Assembly (NCBI GenBank): GCA_036927565.1
Contig: JAYESD010000008.1
Location: forward strand, 16,262,100-16,326,099
Length of the DNA stretch: 64,000 nucleotides
Direction: 5' to 3'
Source of the DNA: Tuctoria greenei
Taxonomy: Eukaryota > Streptophyta > Magnoliopsida > Poales > Poaceae
In this document: in pieces, positions 11,211 to 22,740 of the stretch
How positions within the stretch are numbered: position 1 is the first letter of the stretch
Layout of the letters: every line of letters begins with the position of its first letter
Notes under the pieces: generated by a model
Database searches by the model: none
The model's input: the letters and a program-made list of their open reading frames with translations, nothing else
Told to the model about the DNA's origin: nothing
Translations under genes and position numbers: made by a program

Positions 11211-12756
11211 TGAATGTAGCCTAGAGGGGGGGGGGTGAATAGGATTTTTGAATTTTCGTCGGATCCTGAAACACTTAACAACTTGATCAAATACAGAGAA
11301 ATCAGACTAGTCCGGTACGGTGCGGACTAGTCCGGTGTGTGCGGACTAGATCGCTCAAGTTTGATCGAAGATTTCACGACAAGTACTCTATGCAGCAGAA
11401 AGTAAGTTGTAGTTTGGATGACACAAATTAACTATGTATGACACAAATTAACTTTGATTTCAATGTTTTAACGTAAGTTATATGGGCTGAATCAAACCCT
11501 ATAATGTGATGAACAATAAGAACAAAAGTGCAACACAAGATTTTATCCCGTGGTTCGATTCCCATGAAGGAAACCTACATCCACGTTGAGGAGTCCACGG
11601 AGGACCGAGTCTTCACCAACCCTACCCTCGTCAAATCGCCACATAGGATGATTATCTTCCACTAATCACAAAGGGGCAAATAGCCATATTCAAGGGGCCT
11701 TCTCACAAGTTGAGGGCTCCCCAAGATTTACAATTGAAAACACCACCAAAACACACTCGAATGATATGCAATAAACAACAAGAGTGTGCGAGAGAATGAA
11801 ACCCAAGAGCTCAAGATCGTGTGAACCAAGTCTCTCCTTTTGATCAGTGCTAATTCTCAAAGATTTGATCTTTCTAGGGTTAGAATGTGTGGAGAGATGT
11901 ATATTTTGGGCTCTTGGGAGGTGTGACAGGGCAGGGGTTCAAGAGAGTTGGTTGTAGGGCCGTACACCTCTATTAACACTAGGGTTTCCAAAAGTTACCA
12001 TTAGGGTTTGCGATGTCTGGACTAGTCCGTGGTGGACTCCAGACTAGTCCGGTGTGCGGCGTGTGAGAAATCCTAAGTGTCGCAAATTTCGGACTTGTCC
12101 GAAAATGAGTGGACTAGTCCGATTTGGTCTTTGGAAGTGTTCGGGCTAGTCCGACACATATCAGACTAGTCTGGTGTGGTGAACCTCATGTAGAATTGAG
12201 GACAAGTCCACCCTTGGAGGACTTGTCTGATTTTAGTCAGAGAGTTTTCGGACTAGTCTGTGGTGATATCGGACTTGTCCGTTTTTGTGTAAAGTGTGAA
12301 GTCCTGTGGAGAAGTCTGTATTGGGGCAGACTTGTCCGTTTTTAGTGAGAAAGATATCGGACTAGTCCGTGGTGTTATCGGACTAGTCCGGTGCTGTGAA
12401 AACTAGTGTTCTTGCGGATAAGTCCGCACAGGGAAGACTTGTCCATTTCTAGTCAGAGACTATCGGACTAGTCTGTGGTCATATCGGACTAGTCCGTTTT
12501 TCTTGTGAATTGTGCAGTGAATGAGATTTCTTGTGCTTGAGCTCTTGATGTGTGTTTCTCCAACTCACTCCATACACAATAAAGTATTCTATTCAGCTTT
12601 TGAGCTCTTTTCCATATAGATCCTCATTCTCCTTTCTTTTTCCGCTTTCTTCATAATTTCTTTAAAATCTGCGCTCATCTCAACAACTTTGTTAGGATCT
12701 CATTTGTTTGTCATAAATAAACCAAAACCCACAAGGGATGCCTAGATGCACTTTCT
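11211..12756 (-). repeat. 5' LTR of element 2
   Basis: A 1.55-kb LTR from TGAATGTAGCC to GATGCACTTTCT. It contains an array of GGACTAGTCCG palindromes, dense between about 12015 and 12500. The TATA box at the position conserved in elements 1 and 3 is degraded (TCTATTAAC near 11970). Confidence 0.85.
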
Positions 12757-12761
12757 GACAT

Positions 12762-12895
12762 TTTCCTTTTTTTTTTGAAGGATTTCATCTCATTTCATCT
12801 ATAACACCTGTGCTTAAGATCAACTCAGCTCATTAGTCTCTTAATTGTCGTCATCGATCGTCCAAAACCCACGGAAATGCCTATATGCACTTTCA
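12762..12895 (-). repeat. Outer end of element 1 5' LTR, beyond the nested element
   Basis: This 134-bp segment ends GCCTATATGCACTTTCA, like other LTR outer ends of the lineage. It continues the LTR interrupted at 6073. Confidence 0.75.
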
Positions 12896-13704
12896 ATTGT
12901 ACTTGAGCAAAAGTTGACCACACTCTTCACTTATCTTCATCGATCCCTTACGGATGTTGATGTTGTAGTCTTCCTCATCCAATTGCCCATGTTGGTTAGA
13001 TCTCTATTAATATGAGGGATGAGGTACACACGATGCTTCCCAATCTTGTAGGCAAACAACACCGCGCCGCCTCACAATTCAATCTTAATGGTTGGATTGT
13101 TGCCTAGTCCTATATCAACAATCTTGTTGCCTAGTCCTATCAATATGATCAGTCATGCAATGTTGAAGTGCCATAGTGCATTGTTAGGGTTGCTGACATC
13201 ATTAAGGTGCCCGAAGACACATGCTTCCACTAGATCCATTGGTTTTGGCAAGACCTCATCTTCCCACTGCAGGGCATGTCTCAACAGAACACACCCTAGC
13301 CATCAGCATGGAGTCTCCTTCTTCCTCTTAATCCACGCTTTTGAGTCTCTCCCTGTCTGTGCTTCCCCTCACCTCCGACACAGATCCTGGTACAAGTCTC
13401 GACCAAGATAAGATTTGTTATGCTTCATCGATGAGTTGCGGCATGGTCACATCTAGCGAGTCTATGACTTTGAAGAGTCGGCGGGCTTCTCACCCGTTCA
13501 CTTCTCCTTCATTCACTCCTCTCACTGCTCCTCTATGAGGTGCAACTTTGTCGATGTGCTGCATCTCAAGCAGCGAGTCATTGAAAGGCATTCTCCGCAA
13601 CCCTCAAGCATTTGATCACCCTCGAGAGTGTAAGCGTCAAGATATCCAGGAGGATTTAGGGTTTAGATGGTGACCACGATCTGTTTGAAACATGATAGAA
13701 TGCT
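12896..13704. other. Anonymous sequence left of gag-like scrap
   Basis: No convincing coding region is seen. A 17-bp phrase TTGTTGCCTAGTCCTAT occurs twice near 13095-13140. It may be the decayed body of the element represented by the scrap at 13705-13959, but I cannot show that. Confidence 0.3.
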
Positions 13705-13959
13705 TCACAACATCTTCTCCACCTCATTGGACTCATCCACCACCTCGATGAGCTTCGCAAGACGCGACACCATCGTGCTCAAGTGGAAGGAAAAGTCATT
13801 CACGCTCTCAATTAGTTCCTTGAAGCTCACAAGGTTGAATTCCCAAAGGAGCAGCTGCACCAATGAACTCCTCATGCGGTCGCCTTTGAGTTGCATGAGC
13901 TTGATCACTTTCAACATCTCATTCGTCGAGCTCATATGGGCAATCATGCTCACCGTCAC
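13705..13959 (-). pseudogene. Copia gag-like fragment
   Basis: The minus-strand reading contains LLLWEFNLVSFKELIESVND followed by FSFHLSTMVSRLAKL. This resembles the UBN2/gag region of Copia elements, where a WEF-x-SFK-x-ESV-x-DF pattern is usual. It is 84 residues long with no flanking gag or LTR that I can identify. It belongs to an older element different from the SIRE copies. Confidence 0.5.
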
Positions 13960-14454
13960 TTGGCAAAATGTTGACTACAACATCGAGAGCCATCATGTCC
14001 TCCTACTCATCGATATCATCTGTCTTGACGGCCTTCTAGAACACTCAGTCTAAGTACTTGGTCTTGATGATGAGGACGGGGTAGCTAGTCTCGCTTATCA
14101 CCTCACAAACTACCCACGTGCCATTGAATCCATCACCCGTGCCCTTGGAACTCATCTAGTCACTGCCATGGAACAATCACTAGATGCAATCACTCACTAA
14201 TTTGTGGCCAGGATGACTCTGATTTCAAAGCGATCGGACCCGAGGTGAAGAGCTGCACACTTGAACTAGACACCTCCAAAGCACCAATCCAAGAATTAGC
14301 AACAGGTGACCTTACCCCTGCAAAGAAATCAAAGGTAGGACCTGGAAGCAACTGGGTGTGTCCTGGCGCGGTAGAAGGGGAGCGATGTCCCGCGCGAAGC
14401 AGCAGGGGAGCATGGACCTAAGGCGAGGGAGCCCCTCAGTATCTGTCGGGAAGG
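13960..14454. other. Anonymous sequence flanking the solo LTR
   Basis: Low-complexity features are absent and no coding potential is recognised. The right end, gaagg at 14450-14454, is the left flank of the solo LTR. Confidence 0.3.
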
Positions 14455-17400
14455 TGTCACGCCCGGTCATCGTAAAGATGAACAGACGCTAACCACATGT
14501 ACGCCAGGATCAGTTGAATCGTACATGCGTTGACGAAAGTGAAATACCATTACATAGCCATGTTCGAATACATAAATAGTCTTACAATACGACCCGAAGG
14601 TCTACAAATACACCACAACCTATTTACAACATCTAAAGAGTTCACAAGGATCAAACTACAGCGGAAAGCTAAATAGACGAGAATGGCTTCATCTCCACAG
14701 GCATGTCGCGCGAAGGATCGCCAGCCTAGCCCAAGTCTTCCGGGTTGACGTTGAAGTCTTCCGGTGCTGCTTCTTCTTCATATTCTAATGGAAAAGTAAA
14801 CTCTTGAGTACATAGAGTACTCAGAAAGTGTGGGAAGAGAATGATATGATTGGCTAAAGCAAGGGAAGGCCATTTATGGCTTAAGCACTATGCTTAGAAC
14901 CTAACCTTAGCTTTCAATTATCAATATCATAATTCAAGAAGTAATTCAATAAATAACTGAAAATGATGAATGTAACTTGAATCATAAATAACCACCATTT
15001 CCCAATCATAAGCTAATTATGAATTGGCCCCAAGCCGCTCTTGTCCGTGAGCACGGCTGTCATGACAGTTTTACAAAATCTCTGCAGAGAGTGTACCCTT
15101 TCCCCACAAGTAGTGATTTCATTCCCTGTTGCCAGGTGGACTAAGTGAACCTCCCTGAATGCCCGTGGTAGCTAACCACATGTCACACTTCCTTTGGTGT
15201 GAGGCCAGGAGATCACTACATGGTCTTTACAAAGGTACTCCCGACTAGTGCTAGCCCTCTAAGGTTTCCACCACTGAGGATTCCCGGAGTAACCCTCCGC
15301 CTCAGAGCCCCCTGTTGAGCCTTGCGGTTCCCAGAGCAGTACCCCTGCATCATTCCCCGCACCATCCAACTACTAGCATTTCATCGGGAGAAACCTAATT
15401 AATTGACCAAGCTGCCCCATCTCAGTCTCGTGGTGGTACTATAGAGCTTAGTGGCTTCCTCCATAAACCGGTCCTTAGAATCCGGTGGTACCAAACCCAA
15501 TCTCGAGTCTCGTGCAAACTGCACCATACCAAATCTATCCAACCACCAGATTCCTACTCACTACTATTGTGTATCCACCACAATTAAAGTGATCATAAGT
15601 TTAACATGTCATAATTGTATGAAAACCCATTCCCAATGTCTAAGCATGGCTAAGCATAATTAATTATCTATCTACTTCCCAACCCACATCAGGAGACAAG
15701 GAATTATATGGAACAGGACATGAAACATGAAATAGGACATCAATTTAATTAGCATGCATCTAACTAAAATCCTAAAATTGGTACAAGATGGTCAAGGGCA
15801 CTTGCCTTCATCGAAGACTTGGTTGTTGGTGAAGTCTTGGTCTTGGAGATTGAAGTTAGGGTCGTAGTACGACTCTAAATATATACCCAAGCATGGCAAA
15901 GAGAAATAAAGGCTAAAATAAGTAAATAGCACACAACACATGGCATCAAACATACACAAAGGCATAAAACTCTACACTAATGCGTCCCTACGTGGTATTT
16001 ATTATTTTACATAGCCAAAATATGCATTTTATATTTATCTCACATTTTAGGATTTATTTATGGCCCAAAATCATTTTTATTGAATTTTCTATGGCCAAAA
16101 ATGTATTTTAAACATTTTTAATAAATTTTCCAGGGTCAAAATATATTTTATTTGAACTCTACAAATTAAGTACAACATAAAAACATTTTTATACAAATTT
16201 TCCTACTGTTTTTATACTTATTCACCATTTTTATCTATTTTCTACACATTAAATACACCTATAAACAATATTTAGTAATTAATTAAAAGTCCAGGGACTG
16301 AATAATAAGTTTCCTACACTGTACAGGGGTTAAATCCACAATTCTATAAATTTCCAGGGGTTAATTTGACTATTAACGGGTTAAATACAATTCCAGAGAG
16401 TCCAGGGGCTAGTTTGCTAAATTCAGGGGCTAGACTCGAATTCCAGCAAAGTTGAGGGGGTAGCCGGGGAATTTCCAGGGGCCTGGGTGCAATTCCGGCG
16501 GCGGGAAAAGGGAATTCAATGTGGCCCGTTGGTTTTGAAATGGACGCACGAGATTTAATTAAACGAACCGGTATGATGTTATAATCTCAGCCGTTGGCCC
16601 CCAACCGAGGGCTGAGATTGAGCCACGCCGCCTCTGGCGATGTAGGCGGCGCACGGCGCGGCGGCGCTAGACGCCCGCGGCGGCGATCTTGCCGGCATTG
16701 GCGTTGGCCAATTTGTCCAAAACGCCACAGATCTCGAGCGCTGAATACCTTAAACGCAAGAGGGGAGAGGGGTGAGCATACCTTGGGGGTTCTCGGGGTC
16801 CGAAATTGGCCAGAGAGGGGTCGGCGGCGAGAGGTGGTGGCGGTTGGCGTCAGCACCCGATGATTCCGGTGAAACCCTGGCTAATTCCCCGCACCGACTT
16901 GCCCGGCGTGCTCCTGGCGACGGGGTGAAGAGGTTAGGGAGGGAGGAAGAGGGAAATATCCGGCGAGACGTCGGGAACACGCGAGACCAACCTCGACGAC
17001 GACAATGGCTAGGGTTTGCGTGCGGGAAGGGGGAAAGAGAGGGAGAGGGCGGGGTTTTATAGAGGAGGGAAGTGTGGCGGTTGCAGGCGCACGCGAAGGG
17101 AGTTTCCCCGGGGTGGATTCATACGCGGGGCGACGGTTGGAGGTGGGGTGGCGCGGTGTGGCGCGGCGCGGCGCGGGAAGGAAAAGAGCGGCGGTTGCCC
17201 AGTGGAGGTGATGACAGGTGGGCCCTAGGCGGCAGAGAGAGGGAGAGAGGGAGGGGCTGGCTGGGCCGCGGGTGAGGGGAGGGAGAATTGGGCCAGGGGG
17301 GAGGTTTTGGCCCAAAAGAGGTTTTATTCTTTTTCTTTTTCATTTCTTTTTTCCTTTGATTTGAATTCAAATTTAAACTTAAGTCGTTTGCTACACTTTT

Positions 17401-17483
17401 GAACTTCAAAAATCACTCAAAAATACATACATGAATGTTCAAAGGTTTGATCAAATTTTAATATATGAAATGTGGGTATTACA
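14455..17483 (+). repeat. Gypsy-type solo LTR (about 3.0 kb)
   Basis: The ends are TGTCACGCCCGG...GGGTATTACA, the usual form of long LTRs of Tekay/Del-type Gypsy elements in grasses. Flanks are gaagg on the left and gaagc on the right, a probable 5-bp duplication with one change. No PBS, PPT or internal domain lies on either side, so it is a solo LTR left by LTR-LTR recombination. It is AT-rich in the middle (about 15900-16450) with a GC-rich block at 16480-17300. The short open frames in that block are not genes. Strand is assigned from the TGTCACG start. Confidence 0.75.
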
Positions 17484-17809
17484 GAAGCTGACGCGGGCGC
17501 GTTGGCAAGCGCTGGATCTGATAGCCTTGCGTTGTGCGCGTGTATCGTACTGCTGCACGCGACCTTGCTCGAATGTTGCAGGCCGCGCGTGCCAAGGCGC
17601 TGTGTCAGTTATGGTGTGGATTAGTCCCAGCTACAAAGCTCTTGGCCGCGGATGAGAGCATGTGACGTACGTTGTCGCCTTCTGGAACAGTGGGTTCTCA
17701 TACCGGTCTCCATCATACATTCATAATACTCTCCCTGATGTTAACCTATCCCGATATCAATTGTTGTAAATTTTTACGATTGTTCTATTTCAGCACTCCC
17801 TATTATCTA
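17484..17809. other. Anonymous flank right of solo LTR
   Basis: GC-rich for about 200 bp, then AT-rich. No coding or repeat structure recognised. Confidence 0.3.
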
Positions 17810-17887
17810 CTCCTTTTGTCCTAAAATAGTTGTCATCGATTAGTTTAAAAATAAACTAACCGATGACAAATATTTTAAAATAGAGGG
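17810..17887. mobile_element. Stowaway-like MITE, 78 bp
   Basis: The sequence is a near-perfect palindrome. CTCCTTTTGTCCTAAAATAG at the left pairs with CTATTTTAAAATATTTGTC read from the right, and TTGTCATCGATTAGTTT pairs with AAACTAACCGATGACAA. TA dinucleotides flank both ends (17808-17809, 17888-17889). Stowaway elements are short Tc1/mariner-derived MITEs with CTCC-type ends and TA duplications. Confidence 0.7.
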
Positions 17888-18237
17888 TACATAAGTACTA
17901 CTACTACGATTTGACTCTAGGTAGTACTCATTCTTTCTGCTCTACTAGTACTTTAATGCTTAACTGACCAAGACTACAACACTAAGCAGCAACACATGCA
18001 TCATTATTAAAAAAACAAAAACGAAAGATTGTGATGCAAGTCACTAAGAGACATGACACAAGTTTTTCAGCGTGCATTTGCTGTTGAATTCCGTTTCTTT
18101 GTTATTGATTCTGTATATTTACCTCATTAGAGATTAAGAGATAAGGCAAGTGCAACATTCATTCGAACTATACAAACTCCTGAATCAACGAATCAATCCC
18201 ATAACAATAAGAGGGATTGAGTTAGTACTGTTGGGCG
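17888..18237. other. Anonymous AT-rich spacer
   Basis: No coding region or repeat structure recognised between the MITE and the CACTA end. Confidence 0.3.
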
Positions 18238-18480
18238 CACTACTACAAAAAGTTTTATTTTAGACAGCTCTAAACATATTATCACAAGCGGATTTCAAAA
18301 CCGCTTAAAACAAAAAACCTGTGAAAAACGACTATTTTCACGGGCGCCTCTAGAAACCGCCCGTGCTAATGATTTTCTACAAACATTTGTTTACGTACAA
18401 CGTGCTGTCTGTGATGAAACATTATCTTAGGCGGGTCCTAACGTACAACCGCGCCTGTGATAAAGCATGAGGACAAAACT
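18238..18480 (+). mobile_element. Orphan left end of a CACTA transposon
   Basis: It begins CACTACTACAAAAA. Within 240 bp come repeated subterminal motifs of the type CACAAGCGG / AACCGC and CACGGGCGCC / ACCGCCCGTG in both orientations. These match the family of the complete CACTA at 39357. No partner end with matching 3-bp flank (GCG) was found in the window. Confidence 0.65.
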
Positions 18481-18546
18481 AATTAAACTCTATTATTTCT
18501 AATTTTCTGATCAAATTTAAATAATAACAATTACAAATATATTCAA

Positions 18547-18735
18547 TGCAATTCATATTTATACATTGCAATTCATAGTTTATACATTGCAAATCATAGC
18601 TTCATACATTTCAATTCATAGTTTCTACATTGCAAAATGTATATAGTTCAATTATACATAGCAATTCATAGTTTCCCTCAGCTCGCATCTAATATTCATA
18701 GTTCATACATTGCATTCATAGCTTGCTCTACCTAA
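18547..18735. repeat. Minisatellite, about 21-bp unit
   Basis: Imperfect tandem copies of GCAATTCATAGTTTATACATT run from about 18547 to 18640, then decay towards 18735. It lies just inside the CACTA end and may belong to that element. Confidence 0.65.
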
Positions 18736-18935
18736 CATTGCATTGAATAGGAAATAGTTGTGTTCCTATGAATAGGAAACAACCGTGTCTCCTTTAATCT
18801 AGATCGAGCTGCACTCATTATATCAAGCTTTCCAAACTGCAATCTGGAAGACATGATTGTTGAAGTTCTACCTCCCACTTTGTAGCATCAATGTCTTCTG
18901 TGTTTCTAGCTTTGAGCTTCAAAAAGAAGATGTAA

Positions 18936-19230
18936 CACTACATAAGAAACTTAAATAGGAGACAAACATCGGCGAAGAGCGCAAAGGCAGTCGTCACTAA
19001 TATGGGTAAACTAGACGAGCCCATTTCAACGAGGATATGGCATGGCTCGGCTGAGCGTAAAAGAAGACGTGCTACTATAATGCGCGTCTCATTTAAAAAA
19101 ATATCCGAGACACGTCCGCTCCTCTGACAAAAGGGAGACGAGCTTAACACAAAGCTCGTCTCCTATTTGCAAAAGGAAATGAGACGGACTTTACAGGAAG
19201 CTTGTCTCCTTTGACTCCATTTTTTTTGCT
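18936..19230 (+). mobile_element. Second orphan CACTA left end, different family
   Basis: It begins CACTACATAAGAAA, a CACTA-type terminus. It carries its own subterminal repeat, GGAGACGAGCTT, in direct and inverted copies (a strong inverted pair at about 19131-19165, others near 19080 and 19185). No right end was found. Confidence 0.6.
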
Positions 19231-20766
19231 TCCATTCACTTGATATCACACAGACATGAACACATCACTGAACGATTGTAGTAGAGCAAATTCACTTGAT
19301 AACTAAATAAGTTATCGTTCCAATGTACTGTGGTCCGATTTAAATAAAAAATCAAATCCTTCCTTATGAATTGTCATTCTTGAGGAACACAATTGAGTTA
19401 TTTGCTGTGTTGTAAACATATGAGGATCTGGATCTTGAAATCCTCGTATGCCACCGCAAAGAGTCTTCGTCTTCTACTTCTATTGTTTGGGTGTGATAGT
19501 CGATGTGAAAATCTTTGTAGTTGTCATATCTTTAGTGATCATGCTGTTTCGATCACATAAGAGTGTTGAAAACTTTACTGCTCTTATGTTCCAGTTAAGG
19601 GATCCTATAGTTGACTCAAAATCAGACGAGGGTATTGATTATTTGAGTAACCTTGCAAACCGCCTTACCTCATGTTGGGAAAAAAATACCAGGCTAAGTT
19701 TATAAGGACTTGTACGCGACAAAACAAGCAACCAAGAACTGATACTATTTTCCTAAACTATTTTTTATTGTAATATATTCTAAAAGTCAAGCCATATTTT
19801 AGGTGTTCCCTAGTGATTGTTCTAGTGGAACTTTTAAGAATTACTAGTGGAGATATTATGTTATTTAGACTTTGTGTGTGAATTTCTACTAATTACTCGC
19901 TTAGTAATCATTTTGAATGGTGATGACAATTAATTTACTAACCTATAATTTATTTCATCCAATTACTTTGATATAAATCCTATATGCGTGTAAATATATA
20001 GAGGGTCATTTGTGAAGAGATAATTTAATTGGAAGCTTCTACGTGCTCATCTATGTGCACCTTACTAGTTTAAGACCATTTAAGTGATTTTCTTGAGGTT
20101 GCAATTAATTTACAATCCAATAATTTATTTTGGCCATCTACCACTCGTTTCATATCTAGAGGTCAAAATATATTTTCTAGGGATTTTCTAGATAATTATA
20201 TGTGAAGAGATTATCAAATTTGGAGACTGGTGGGTTCTTCCTATTTTCCTAATTGATTAAATTTATTTTTATTGGCCAATAATATTTAACACAATCTCTA
20301 CAAACAATTTGTGTTATTAACCGCTCCTAGTATGTTCTACAAGCAACTAATATTTTTTCTAGAATTTTCTTCTAGCATGAAATGCGTTTCATATGCTTCT
20401 GTGTACATTAATGAGGTGGACCCAGAAATTTAACTTTGGTTTCGGTGGCGACAGGCAGACCCATTTCCCAGCAGCACACGACGCACAATGCACCGTGGAC
20501 CAAGCCATGGCCCACATCCACAGAGACACCAATCCACAGGGACTGAGTCCACGTAGCGCACGCACGGGCTGCCGTGGCCACCCGGATAACGTGGCGCCCA
20601 TGTGACAGCCACAGAGTGCGCTTTTGCCCGTGTGGCAGCCACAGCGCTGGCACACGTCGGCTCCAGTGGTGACGCACAGGGGCGCACACGGCAGAGGGCG
20701 GCGACAACTCTTCGGCGTCGCGGTCCAACTCCTCAGCTGACCAACATGATTAATCTAGGTGATTAA
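19231..20766. other. Anonymous sequence, no recognised gene
   Basis: AT-rich to about 20390, then GC-rich to 20730. A plus-strand open frame of 85 codons at 19448-19705 starts with a hydrophobic stretch and ends LTSCWEKNTRLSL. I do not recognise it and it may be chance or part of the CACTA cargo. GC-rich frames at 20389-20728 overlap on both strands and look non-coding. Confidence 0.3.
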
Positions 20767-20967
20767 TGTTATAAAATATTTTACATGTGATCACTTGACG
20801 ACGATAACCGCCGCGCCGCCGACAACCGCCGCGCCGTGTCTCCTCGTGTAGGGTCGCGTCCCTCCTCGTTGTGGCCCCTCGCAATGTATAAATAGAAGAT
20901 GAATGAATGAATAAAATAAGTTGAATCAATCTCATTGTTGTCTCTCTTCTAAATTCGTAATTCAACA
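20767..20967 (+). repeat. 5' LTR of Bianca-like element
   Basis: TGTTATAAAA to ATTCAACA. It contains CCGCCGCGCCG repeats and the TATA box TATAAATAG at 20887-20895. Transcription would start near 20920, leaving a very short R-U5. Confidence 0.9.
20887..20895 (+). promoter_or_regulatory. TATA box in 5' LTR
   Basis: TATAAATAG, repeated at 27898-27906 in the 3' LTR. It is the only TATA-like sequence in the 201-bp LTR. Confidence 0.75.
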
Positions 20968-22740
20968 CGTCATCAGTACTTTGTCTCTAAGAACAAGAGA
21001 GATCAGAGAAGGAAGAACGAATCCACTGGTAAGATGCCTAACAATGGACTTACCGATTCTGTAATCTTGGTGTTCTTCATTGGGGATGAAGATCAGAGCC
21101 ATCCGCGCCACCACCAATTTCGCCACTATGGTCATCACGATGTTCAACGCCGTGGTCGCCGTGGAGGCCGCCGTCGTCGACCAGTGGCACCATCATCAAA
21201 TCCACGCCGACCTCATCACCGCATTGAGGATCGGTCTCCGACCCCTTATCCCCGCCAACCCTCGGACCAAGACGCCCATCAATTGGGTCGTCAAGGGGGA
21301 TCGGTCGTCATCCTCGGTGGGGAATTTTCCAACCGGGTTGCACCAATCCAAGGTCCCTCGTCATCGAGTGGACATGGGGAGGAAGGAGGAAGACAAGGTG
21401 AAGTTACCCGTGAGATCATGATGGACTCCGCCACCGAGATGTCGCCAGTGTTAAGACCGGCCATATGACGAACGGCGAGGATCCATATTGGTCCAAAGGG
21501 ACTTCCCTGAGGACCGCTAGCCTCGAGGACGACGTCCTCTTCGCTAGATCTGGCGACCCCAATTGAAGAAGAACCAACAGCGGCACCTCCAACCCCACCG
21601 GCAAATCCTCAAGATGAAGCAAGTCCTTCGACATCCGGCAACCCGTCGGCCCTCATGAGCCCGAGTGGCAACCGGATCCTTCGCCGGTTTGCACATCTTG
21701 CCGCCGCAACCCGAGCAACCCGAAGGCCCAGATCTCGGGCCTCGACCGCCGGCCCCAACTGAATGGTGGGGGTGATGGGGGGGGGGGGGTTGAGGGTGAG
21801 CAGCGCCGGAGAACGAAGGGTAAGAAGGAGGAAGGCGCCAGAGGAGGAAGAAAGTGTGGTGCACGACGGCGGATCCAAAGCGACGGCGAGCGGAGGTACC
21901 GAGGAGGCAACGAAGGAACTGGGGCGGAGAGAACAAGGCGAGGAGTGCGGCTAGGGTTCGACCTAGCTAGCTCCCGACGCTTCTCACCCCCTTTTTCTTC
22001 ACTGTCGATCGCACCTTGGGCCAGGCCGTGGGCCGCACCGCCGGACCGTGCACTCGGTCGTGCGTTCGACCGGCCCGCACACCCACGGTTGGACTGCCCC
22101 TGAAGCCCAAATCAAATTACCTATTTTCTCTTTTCAATTTACAGTTTAAATTTAGTTTAAATTTAAATTCAGGTGTCTATGTATTGTAAAAGTTTTGTAA
22201 ATATAATTCCGATCAATATTGATTATGACAATGTGTATATTGCATTTAAATATTATTTGCAATATATTTCTTTAATTTGGCTAATTTTCAAATTTTGGCC
22301 AAAATAGATAGAATTAAAACACCACATTGTCCAAAATTCATTGTTTAGGATATTTTTGAATTTTTTTATTATATTTACAAAATTTACAAATTTCATCATT
22401 TAAGCTAATTTTAAAATTTTGGCATATTATGGGAAATAACACCATACATAAAATATAAAGTAAATTGACTCATTTTGATTAAGTCATTTTTCTATAATTT
22501 GGCTTAATGTATTATGAATCATACCTTAATACAACAAAGTGTATAATTCATTTTAATTTGGCTATTTCTTTGATTGGCCATCTTCAACTTGAAATATACA
22601 TATATTTGTTCTTCTTGTCAAGCCATTTTCCTAAATTTGGCTAGATAAGATAGAATAAATTTAATGGGTTTTTCATTATGATTAACACACATTACAACAC
22701 CACCATGATGATTTTATTAATAAAATCTCTGGTTTCCTAT
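20968..22740 (+). other. Long untranslated leader of Bianca-like element
   Basis: About 1.77 kb separates the LTR from gag. The first half (21080-22100) is strongly GC-rich, with a G-run at 21778-21790 and overlapping open frames on both strands. The second half is AT-rich. The usual TGGTATCAGAGC site is absent; CGTCATCAGTAC follows the LTR directly. No protein domain is recognised. The GC block could be an acquired host fragment. Confidence 0.5.

Larger units (their letters stand above)
6074..12756 (-). mobile_element. SIRE/Opie-like Copia element 2, minus strand, nested in the LTR of element 1
   Basis: Outer ends are TGAAAG at 6074 and CTTTCT at 12756 (CA decayed to CT). The flanks gacct (6069-6073) and gacat (12757-12761) are a 5-bp target-site duplication with one mismatch. 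The 3' LTR is cut to 250 bp and fused directly to the RT/RNase H region near 6324. Most of the 3' LTR, the third ORF region and RNase H are therefore deleted. The retained 250 bp of 3' LTR differ from the 5' LTR by about a dozen substitutions plus indels in roughly 205 bp, so this insertion is much older than the element at 52692. Confidence 0.85.
1..12895 (-). mobile_element. SIRE/Opie-like Copia element 1, minus strand, truncated by window edge and interrupted by element 2
   Basis: In minus orientation the order is 5' LTR (4550-6073 plus 12762-12895), PBS, gag, protease, integrase, reverse transcriptase. The 3' end lies left of base 1. The LTR reads TGAAAG...TTTCA on the plus strand. The interruption at 6073 is explained by insertion of a second copy of the same lineage flanked by gacct/gacat. 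Internal coding sequence has many stops and frameshifts, so the element is dead. The large SIRE-type gag and the TGGTATCAGAGC primer-binding site place it in the SIRE/Maximus lineage of Ty1/copia. Confidence 0.85.

Noticed and set aside
16587..17315. Several overlapping GC-rich open frames
   Set aside because: They lie inside the solo LTR, overlap on both strands and have no recognisable protein features.
20389..20728. GC-rich frames with Cys/Trp-rich readings
   Set aside because: Both strands are open over the same interval with no homology that I recognise, and they end at a retrotransposon insertion.
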